Source: Pseudomonadota bacterium
GTDB lineage: Bacteria > Pseudomonadota > Gammaproteobacteria > Steroidobacterales > Steroidobacteraceae
Assembly: GCA_021805865.1 (NCBI GenBank)
Contig: JAJZDX010000014.1
Location: 1 to 64,000 of the forward strand
Length of the DNA: 64,000 nt
Direction of reading: 5' to 3'
Position numbers and translations under genes: made by a program. Numbering within the stretch: the stretch's first letter is position 1; every line of letters begins with the position of its first letter. The notes under the pieces were generated by a model. That model saw only the letters and a program-made list of their open reading frames with translations. It searched no databases and was not told the origin of the DNA. Of the stretch, positions 7,499 to 13,961 are shown piece by piece.

Positions 7499-7864
7499 TC
7501 AGGAGCCCGAGTTGGCGTCGTGACTGCCTGCGGAATCGATCAGTTGCGGGAGCCGGTCAGGTTCCGAGCGTCGCCGCTGCTCCTCACGTACCTGCTCGAG
7601 CGTCAGGCGCGTGGCCTTCGCAACGACATCTAGCACAGCGTGCGCCGATCCACGCGGCAGCGTCAGGCGATGCAATCTTTCCCAAGCTCGGATTCGCATA
7701 GCGGGAGTATTGAGTTCAGACGACTGTTCGATCCGTTCCCGCTGCGCGCGCTCCGCCTCCTCATTCTGCTCGCGCATAATCCGCGCGGGGTAGCCCGTTG
7801 GCGGATCGGCATGATCAGCCGCCGGCGACAGATGCGAGCTGAGATTCCAAGGGTTCGAAGACAT
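7499..7864 (-). CDS. Uncharacterised 121-aa soluble protein
   Basis: Start set at ATG 7864 (AGGT 8 nt upstream) rather than a longer frame to 8203, whose extra N-terminus is Arg/Pro noise. The mature part is mainly helical and charged: IMREQNEEAERAQRERIEQS, then RIRAWERLHRLTLPRGSAHA and LTLEQVREEQRRR. There is no signal peptide or membrane segment. The PRGSAHAVLDVVAKAT block looks like a short folded domain, but I do not recognise the family. Confidence 0.55.
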   Translation of the reverse strand: MSSNPWNLSSHLSPAADHADPPTGYPARIMREQNEEAERAQRERIEQSSELNTPAMRIRAWERLHRLTLPRGSAHAVLDVVAKATRLTLEQVREEQRRRSEPDRLPQLIDSAGSHDANSGS

Positions 7865-8195
7865 ATGATTTACCTGAGGTGAATACCCCGCCCGCACAGA
7901 CACAGGCAACGTCTCGCGCCCGTTTGCGGCCGCTTTTTGCGCTGGCAGATTTTGCTGGTGGAAAGCCAGCCGGTGTGGCGTTGCGCGCGAGGCCGGACGA
8001 GCCGAGGGGCCCTGAAATGCGGCCACTCTACACCGACGGTGAATGTTTCGCGTGCCTTTCGGAATAGTATGGGTGTCAAGGCGTCTGGTGACATCCGAAG
8101 GTCCGGCGGCTTTCGTGAAAATGGCGCACACTTCCCCAAGCGGCGCCCCGGGTCGGCGCTTGGCGGGCACAGTAGGCGTAAAACGGAGGCATATC

Positions 8196-8303
8196 ATGGG
8201 CAATCATGCGGTTGAAGCGGGATGGCAGCGATTCCTGGATAGGCTGAAGCAGCTGTGGGGAAAGCTCGGTCAGGGCGACAAACCCTCACCGGCCGCGGGA
8301 TGA
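8196..8303 (+). CDS. CsbD-like small protein, possibly truncated
   Basis: The ATG follows GGAGG at good spacing. The 35-residue product (GNHAVEAGWQRFLDRLKQLW, then GKLGQGDKPSPAAG) has the amphipathic W-x-x-(F/L)-x-x-x-(L/V)-K-x-x-W-G-K-L pattern of CsbD/stress-response proteins, normally 55-70 aa. Here it ends just after G-K-L, and a transposase remnant begins about 50 bp later. The gene probably lost its 3' half in a rearrangement. Whether it still makes a useful peptide is unknown. Confidence 0.5.
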   Translation: MGNHAVEAGWQRFLDRLKQLWGKLGQGDKPSPAAG

Positions 8304-8349
8304 GCGGGATATTGCGATGAGCGCAGTCAGCCGCGAAGATGGAAATGCG

Positions 8350-8469
8350 GAACGTGTCAATCTTCTGCAGGGTCTCGGCGATCAGCTGCTCGGCGAGCTC
8401 GGCCGATTCGCGCTGCGCGATCATCCATCCCACGACGTAGCGGCTGAAGATGTCGAAGGTGACGTACAA
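8350..8469 (-). pseudogene. IS3-type transposase (integrase core) fragment
   Basis: About 40 codons read LYVTFDIFSRYVVGWMIAQR, then ESAELAEQLIAETLQK, the stretch around the first catalytic Asp of the rve integrase core in IS3-type OrfB proteins. The match stops abruptly after LQK, so the second Asp and the Glu are missing. Upstream sequence is degenerate in all frames. This is a dead fragment next to the truncated CsbD-like gene. Confidence 0.7.
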
Positions 8470-8808
8470 GTGGTCATGCCGGATACGGCATGACTTCCTG
8501 TATCTGAGGCGTAACGCCGTCCGTTTTCCCGCGCTCGTTCAGGATTTCTGAAGGAGCATTTCCCGTCGCAGTCCGGGACATTCGGCCCGAGAGCGGCGGC
8601 TCGGTGAGGCGGTGGGCGCTCAACGCCTGGCCAATAGCGAGACGGCCGATCGTTCCAACAGCCCTCGCGCGGCACGGCACCATAACGTGAGTGTCGCCAC
8701 AGTCCGCCCTCGCATACTTCTTCAGGGCCGACGGAACGACGGGCAAGTCAGGTCCTGCGTCCGAGACTACTTTTGGCGGGCAAAGGAGGGCTCATTTCGG
8801 ATGGCGCC

Positions 8809-8950
8809 TCAGCGATCCGGATTGCACAGGTGCTCGACGATGAGAATGCCCGCACCGAGCGGCCCCGCGTGAACCCGGCGAATGCCATCGCCCGAATCGT
8901 CGATGTTCAGGCAATCGACTCCCGCCCGCCCGACATCCCGCCTCCACATA
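8809..8950 (-). pseudogene. Cyclase / kynurenine-formamidase-like gene fragment
   Basis: One frame reads RRDVGRAGVDCLNIDDSGDG, then IRRVHAGPLGAGILIVEHLC, ending NPDR and a stop. This resembles the C-terminal part of cyclase-family proteins (V-x-x-x-G-x-D-x-L-S-x-D ... H-x-x-L-L-G-A-G-I-x-I-x-E-x-L). The N-terminal metal-binding H-x-G-T-H-x-D segment is absent and the terminal strand is lost. I read it as a short relic. Recognition is by eye only. Confidence 0.5.
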
Positions 8951-9094
8951 AGGCGACTGGTCAGCCCAGAGACCGGCCCCCGCGCTCATCCGGTGTTGAT
9001 GACTCGGAACTTCAGCCTCTTTGCAAGCCCATCGGCAGCTGCGGCGGCCTGCCGCTTATCGCGCAGAACAACGGGCCGAGTCCGCTTGTGCGCA

Positions 9095-9970
9095 TTACCG
9101 GCACCACTCTTCCTGATCACGCAGGACCAGGTGAGCACAGCCCTCGGGCAGGTGTGCGGGAACTGGCAGCGGGTCACCACGATGCCACAAGCCCAGGTGC
9201 CTGAGAATTTCCGCCATTTCAGAATCCGCGACCTGCAGCACATTTCCGTCCGCGTACCCCGTATGCCCCCGGTAGCGCAGGATGCGCACATATTGTCCGG
9301 ATTTCCCCGCCTTATACACCTCCACCCAATACCTGTACGGCGCGTGCGCTGTGGGGTAATCGACGATTATGTCCCCTCTGAGCGGCCCGCGCCGCACAAA
9401 TCGCGTCGCCGGGTTGTTGTCCCGCCCTTTGACGTTCAAGAACACCCGTACGAACCGATTGCTTCCCCTCTCATAACGATATAACTCCGTGGCGGTTCCA
9501 CAGGTTCCGAATGCGTTTAAAGCATCACACAGCCGCAGCAAGACAAGAGGCCCGCGACGATTCCGCCCTGCATACACCACCCGCGCAGCCAGGAGATGAT
9601 ACGCCGTAGTAAACCAGCCGGGCTCACCGGCAATTTTCCAGGAGAATCCCCGCGCACAATGCGGCCTCACTCCCTTGACGAAGCAGACCGCCAGAGGCCC
9701 ATGCTCTTCCACCGGCGCCGTCTGCACGGGCGGCGGACCGTCTTCCCGCACGATGACCAGCCTCCACCGCGACAGCGTTCGAAACGGCACCGTCAGGTCA
9801 ACGTCAGAAATTACCTTCGGCTCTTGAACACCGGCGTTCGACAAAGCGGAAACCACCGCTCGATCAACCTCTGTTGCCGTAGATTCCCCGGCCGGCTGCG
9901 CCCCCAGAGCGCAGTTGGCGACCAACGAAAGCAAAAACGCGCAGCCCATCAGCAAGCATCTGGCGGGCAT
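9095..9970 (-). CDS. Secreted protein of unknown function
   Basis: A 291-aa protein starting at ATG 9970 with a classic signal peptide (MPARCLLMGCAFLLSLVANC, cleaved after ALG-AQ). A GTG 13 codons upstream is possible but would push the hydrophobic core inward. The mature part is mixed alpha/beta with several Cys (CFVKGVRPHCARGF, LCDALNAFGTCGTA, PEGCAHL, EEWCR) that could form periplasmic disulfides. I recognise no domain. It is isolated between gene remnants on both sides and is intact. Confidence 0.7.
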   Translation of the reverse strand: MPARCLLMGCAFLLSLVANCALGAQPAGESTATEVDRAVVSALSNAGVQEPKVISDVDLTVPFRTLSRWRLVIVREDGPPPVQTAPVEEHGPLAVCFVKGVRPHCARGFSWKIAGEPGWFTTAYHLLAARVVYAGRNRRGPLVLLRLCDALNAFGTCGTATELYRYERGSNRFVRVFLNVKGRDNNPATRFVRRGPLRGDIIVDYPTAHAPYRYWVEVYKAGKSGQYVRILRYRGHTGYADGNVLQVADSEMAEILRHLGLWHRGDPLPVPAHLPEGCAHLVLRDQEEWCR

Positions 9971-10221
9971 GCCGTGGATGCGTGACAGCGCGCGCGATCG
10001 GTGCGGCACTCAATTAAGTCCAAACAACATTCGTCGCACCATATCGTCTTTTCAGTGCGCCGACAAGCGAAGGACCCACCTCCATCAGTCTGCGCAGCGG
10101 CCCGATCTCCTCTCCTCCAGGCGCTGCCCGATCCGATCGACGCAGCCCGGTTCGCTGGCGGGAGCCCGGGCACGCCGCGCTGCCGGATTCCAGCGCGACA
10201 TGTCTGGGACAGCTTCAGCCA

Positions 10222-10700
10222 GTGGAAGCCTTGCGCAAGATTTCGGCGAGCTCGGCACCGGGCCTGTCGGTCGATATGGCGTACTACCGCATCAAGATCC
10301 GCAGTGCGATCAGCCGGCTGAGCGCTCAACAGACCCTGGCCGACTGCTACGAGCCTCAGGCCGCCTTTGCCTGTTCGGGCATCGGGGCCGATCCCCCGAC
10401 GGCCAACCGACGGTCGTATCGACCGAAGGATTCAACAGCCACAGCATCGCAACCGACTGGTTGACCCGGGGGACTTCGATACACCCTGCCCACATCATCC
10501 GGGGAGCTCTCGGTGCACGGCGATGTGGGCTGGACGCCCGAGGACCGGATCGCTACAGCGACTGCCAACGGCACATCGGTCGTGGATATCGCTGGGGTCG
10601 AGCTCGGCTCGGGGTCACCCAGTGGCATTCCCCGCTGGGACGGCACCGGGAGCCTTGACTGGCGATACCGGCGCCGGGATGCGCCGGCCTGGCTGGTCAG
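10222..10700 (+). pseudogene. TonB-dependent receptor, C-terminal part, decayed
   Basis: Outer-membrane barrel strands are readable in different frames. One frame has LRKISASSAPGLSVDMAYYR, then IKIRSAISRLSAQQTLADCY; another LPTSSGELSVHGDVGWTPED; and near 10625-10675 GIPRWDGTGSLDWRYR. These are in the order seen near the C-terminus of TonB receptors, but at least two frameshifts separate them. The plug domain and N-terminus are missing upstream. No intact product is possible. Confidence 0.6.
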
Positions 10701-11299
10701 GGCGTTCGGACCCATGACCGAAGCATGCACCGATCGCTATGCCGGGACCCCGTTGAGCTGCGCGGGCGCCCGGACTGTGCTCGGAGCCGGACCTGACGAA
10801 CTCGAGGCTGTCGCGCCGTCGGTGACGATCCGGAAGCTACGCGGCGCGAGGAACTCCCATCGCCACGCAAGGCCAGGCCGGATCAGCTCGGTGAGCATCT
10901 TTCGAGTCGGCAGGGAATGGGATGGCGGAGCCACCAGCCGAGGAGCCCGCGGTAGGCACGGAAAGCCGAAACCTGCGACAGCGGGTGAAGAACGATGCCG
11001 TTGAAGCCACCGCGCAGCGGGACGTCCGCGGCAAGTGAACGAGTGTCGACGGGTACCTTTCAGGCTATTGCTGAGTAAGGATGACCGCAGGGAAGTACGA
11101 GGCGGAAACCTCCCGGAGACGCGAGGCATCCGAACCCTGATCGGGAGGGCGGAACAAGACCTGGGGGATTCGCACGTGCGCCCGGGCCGCAAACCACCCC
11201 GTCCTCGTGCATTTGCCAAGGTTCGGTGGTGGCGTGCCAGAACCCGATGCGCCCCTGCACCTGGCGCGATCGGCTCTGCAGCCCGGAATCAGTAAGTCA

Positions 11300-11332
11300 C
11301 CGCCCCCGGCTGGTTGTGCCAGCCAGGGGCGG
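11300..11332 (-). terminator. Strong hairpin downstream of the RRM gene
   Basis: CCGCCCCCGGCTGG, a five-base loop, then CCAGCCAGGGGCGG: arms of 14 with one mismatch, 20 bp past the stop of the RRM gene. There is no clear U-run on either strand, so it may stabilise the mRNA 3' end rather than act as a classical Rho-independent terminator. Confidence 0.55.
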
Positions 11333-11352
11333 CCAGGGATCAAGATGACGTA

Positions 11353-11643
11353 TCAGTAACGACGCGATCCGCCGCCGCGGAAACCGCCGCCGCCGGACCG
11401 CTCGCGCTCCTGCGCCTCGTTCACCTTGAGGGCCCGCCCCTCGAATTCGGTGCCGTTGAGCGCCTGCATGGCGCGCGAGGCATCGGCGCTCGACATCTCC
11501 ACGAAGCCAAAACCACGTGGACGGCCGGTGTCGCGATCCGAAATCAAAGAAACCTTCTCGACTGTCCCATGCTTCGAGAACAGCTCACGGACCGACTCAT
11601 CGGTCGCCGTGAAGGGGAGATTTCCAACATATAGCTTGGTCAC
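11353..11643 (-). CDS. RRM-domain RNA-binding protein
   Basis: A 96-aa single RNA-recognition-motif protein followed by a Gly/Arg tail. RNP-2 is TKLYVGNLPF at the N-terminus and RNP-1 is RPRGFGFVEM around residues 43-52. The tail is GGGGFRGGGSRRY. This is the size and layout of bacterial RRM proteins related to eukaryotic hnRNP domains, thought to bind single-stranded RNA, often in cold or stress. The start is GTG 11643, which places RNP-2 at the N-terminus as in the family. The 50-60 nt leader is less GC-rich than its surroundings, compatible with post-transcriptional control. Confidence 0.9.
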   Translation of the reverse strand: MTKLYVGNLPFTATDESVRELFSKHGTVEKVSLISDRDTGRPRGFGFVEMSSADASRAMQALNGTEFEGRALKVNEAQERERSGGGGFRGGGSRRY

Positions 11644-11976
11644 TAGACAATACTCACGATAGAAACGAAGGGAGAGGCAGATATAACTACCTCTTGGCCC
11701 GGGAAGCTTTCCAGGGGTGGCGGACAAGGCCGGATCGCGCCGGGAGGCGGTAAAGGCCAAGGCAGTCAAACCGAAAACACACGAGCCGGCGGGCAGGTTA
11801 CACGACTTCGCGCACTGGTGCCGAACTTTCGCATTCCCTTCGCAATGGCGCCCCAAATCGCCTTGAGATCACTTACCGGAAGGCGCACTCTCGGCGCATG
11901 ATGCCCTTCAGCCGTCCGGTCACGGGCCCTCCCGAGACCCGGTAGCGCATTCGGCCCAGGTACCTCCGGGAATCCT
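11644..11976. other. Divergent intergenic region
   Basis: Separates the RRM gene (minus) from the 140-aa paralogue (plus). It must hold both promoters. No protein-like frame and no obvious palindrome were found. Confidence 0.4.
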
Positions 11977-12399
11977 ATGAGCCTCACCCTGTTCGATGCG
12001 TTCGGCCGGTACGGCGCCAAGCCCGGCAACCGCCAGAAAAGCCTCTCGGCGATGGCGAGCGATGGCGCCATGGTTCTCAATTGCCTGCCGGCGTATTTCC
12101 GCCACCCCTCGCGCGGCGTGCTGCGATATGAAGCCAAGCTCTCGCTCGTGCAAGCGACACCCGAACAGCTCGGAATTCTCGGCCAGCACCTCACCGACGC
12201 GCACGACAACCGCCTGCCTGTTCGGATGATCGTGAGATCGCTGCCGCCTGAAACGAACCGCAGCAAGACGCTCGGCTATCACATACGCCCCGATCTGCTC
12301 GGCAAGGTCGTGGAATTCGACGGGGACCACTTCATCGTCGACTTCACACGAGCGGCACCCGCCTCTTCGGCGAGCGCTTCGGCACGCCGCAACAAGTAG
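11977..12399 (+). CDS. Uncharacterised 140-aa protein, paralogue of the gene at 5.1 kb
   Basis: Shares most of its length with the 137-aa protein at 5139-5552: SLTLFDAFGRYGAKP, SLSAMASDGAMVLNCLPAYF, HPSRGVLRYEAKLS, LPVRMIV, GYHIRPDLLGKVVEFDGDHF and IVDFTR. The central linker (ATPEQLGILGQHLTDAHDN) and Ala/Ser-rich C-terminus diverge. There is no membrane segment or signal peptide. The strict conservation of the Asp-Gly-Ala-Met and Arg-Gly-Val-Leu-Arg-Tyr-Glu blocks suggests a constrained fold, but I do not recognise it. Both copies are on the plus strand about 6.8 kb apart, with dead genes between them. Confidence 0.75.
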   Translation: MSLTLFDAFGRYGAKPGNRQKSLSAMASDGAMVLNCLPAYFRHPSRGVLRYEAKLSLVQATPEQLGILGQHLTDAHDNRLPVRMIVRSLPPETNRSKTLGYHIRPDLLGKVVEFDGDHFIVDFTRAAPASSASASARRNK

Positions 12400-12500
12400 C
12401 TGCGTCTCGCCCCGCGCAAAAGTCGACGCCCTCTGCGGCGAGGTCCTCCGGCTCATCGAGCAACGGCCCATGGCCGCGCCCGGGGGCCAGGAGGAGCGCG

Positions 12501-13070
12501 TCAGCCCTTCACACGGATTTGCGCCACCGCCTGCTTCAGGATCGAGATGATCCGGCTCTTCTCCTCGGCGGTGCTGCGGCGCTTCTCGCGCACCGCCTGC
12601 TGAAGCTCACGGCGCACCGCGGCAAGCTCGCGCCAATCGGCGTCCTCGTCATCGCCGCCGAACACCTCGCGCAGGCGGCCCATCTTGCGACCGATCTGCT
12701 CGAGTTGACTCAGCATGGCGTCGGCTGCGCCCTGATTCTCCGTGAGATACCCGCAGCCCGCCTCGGTGATGCTGTAGAGCTTCCTGACGCCCTCGGAAGT
12801 GACGCGGGCATAGCCCATTTCCTCGAGCCAGGTGAGCGCCGGGTACACCATTCCGGGACTCGGGCTGTAGAAGCCGTCCGAGCGCTCCTGCAGGGCCTTG
12901 ATGAGCTCGTAGCCATGGCTCGCGCGCTCGGCGAGCAAGGCGAGCAGCACGAGCTGCAGATCGCCCGAGGCCAGCCGGCGGCCGGCGCGGAACGCTCCTC
13001 CGCCCATACCCATGCCGCCCATGAAGCCGGCGGAAAAGGACCCGAACCGTCGGCCTTGCCGATGCCCCAT
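12501..13070 (-). CDS. PadR-family transcriptional regulator
   Basis: A 189-aa protein. After a Gly/Met-rich N-terminal stretch (MGGMGMGGGAFRAG) comes the PadR winged helix: GDLQLVLLALLAERASHGYE, then LIKALQERSDGFYSPSPGMV and YPALTWLEEMGYARV. A C-terminal coiled helix (MLSQLEQIGRKMGRLREVFG) provides dimerisation. The layout resembles YqjI-like PadR proteins with a metal-binding-type glycine-rich arm, but the arm here lacks obvious His/Cys clusters. An AT-rich palindrome at 13161-13174 in its upstream region is the likely operator. Confidence 0.9.
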   Translation of the reverse strand: MGHRQGRRFGSFSAGFMGGMGMGGGAFRAGRRLASGDLQLVLLALLAERASHGYELIKALQERSDGFYSPSPGMVYPALTWLEEMGYARVTSEGVRKLYSITEAGCGYLTENQGAADAMLSQLEQIGRKMGRLREVFGGDDEDADWRELAAVRRELQQAVREKRRSTAEEKSRIISILKQAVAQIRVKG

Positions 13071-13961
13071 GAAATACGCCAGGCGATTGTCGAGATCCTG
13101 ATGCCGGCCGCGAGGATGAAAGGGCCGATGCAGGATGCTCCCCTTATATTTACGACAGATATATCTTACGATATGTTTTTAGATAATCAAGCAAGCGGCA
13201 CGCGCACGCCACCCAAATCGATCGCCCGCCTCGAAGTGCCGGTCGCGGCCGCCCGGATCAACGCTCGGCGACCGCACCTCGCGCTTGGGGGAGACTGGAG
13301 CATCCCCGCCTCGTCCCTCGATGCGCTCCGGTCATACGACGCCACGGTGCGGCCCAGCGACACGAGCAACACATCCATCGGCGAAAATGCTTCCTGCCTC
13401 CAGGTTGCGGCAGGTCCCTTGACCGCAGATCGGCCGATCGGGTGCATACCGATCGTCCTCGCCGGCCGGAGCCACTCGCCCCGCCCGGGGACACCGACGC
13501 TGCACCCGCGCGAGAGCTGACTTTTCGCATCCCCTCGAGGAGCCGTCGCCCGCAGATCGGCGAATCCGAATCTCGCCGGACAGCCGTAACGGAAGCGTCA
13601 CGCGACGCATGGTATATTTCGCGCCGCCGGGAATCGGATGATGACAATAAAAATCGTACTGTCACCTTTGAAGCTCTACGCGGAAAATTGGCCGCAGGGC
13701 AGCGTGTTGCGCGTCTTGCGGATCGGGATGGCGCACTGTGCGCCGCAGGCTTCCTGACTCCGCCCGGCCGATCTTGAATCGAGTTGACCGCCCCGCCCCG
13801 CCATCGCTCTGCGCTCACCGGGCCGCCCTGGCCCAAGAGATCGTCCGTTCGCGTGATTGCGCGCCGCCAAGCCGGCGCCGCCGGCTGCGGGTTGCCCATG
13901 AGACGATGCGAACGATCCGCCAACCCATTACCGAGATGCGCCCCTAGAGGAAAAAATTGAG
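13071..13961. other. Long divergent intergenic region
   Basis: An 891-bp stretch between padR (minus) and the phosphoesterase (plus). It contains one AT-rich palindrome (13161-13174). Frames on both strands are low-quality Arg/Pro/Ser-rich sequence and I accept none as a gene. An AGAGG precedes the phosphoesterase ATG. Confidence 0.4.
13161..13174. promoter_or_regulatory. Palindrome, likely PadR operator
   Basis: ATATC-TTAC-GATAT, an inverted repeat of 5 bp with a 4-bp spacer in an unusually AT-rich island, about 90 bp upstream of padR. PadR-type regulators typically bind AT-rich dyads like this near their own genes. Binding is inferred. Confidence 0.55.

Noticed and set aside
10737-11219. 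A 160-codon minus-strand frame between the TonB relic and the RRM gene
   Set aside because: Ser/Arg/Pro-rich without secondary-structure pattern; no ribosome site.
12519-13520. A 333-codon frame on the plus strand across padR and the intergenic region
   Set aside because: Antisense to a clear PadR gene, with typical GC-rich shadow composition and no domain.
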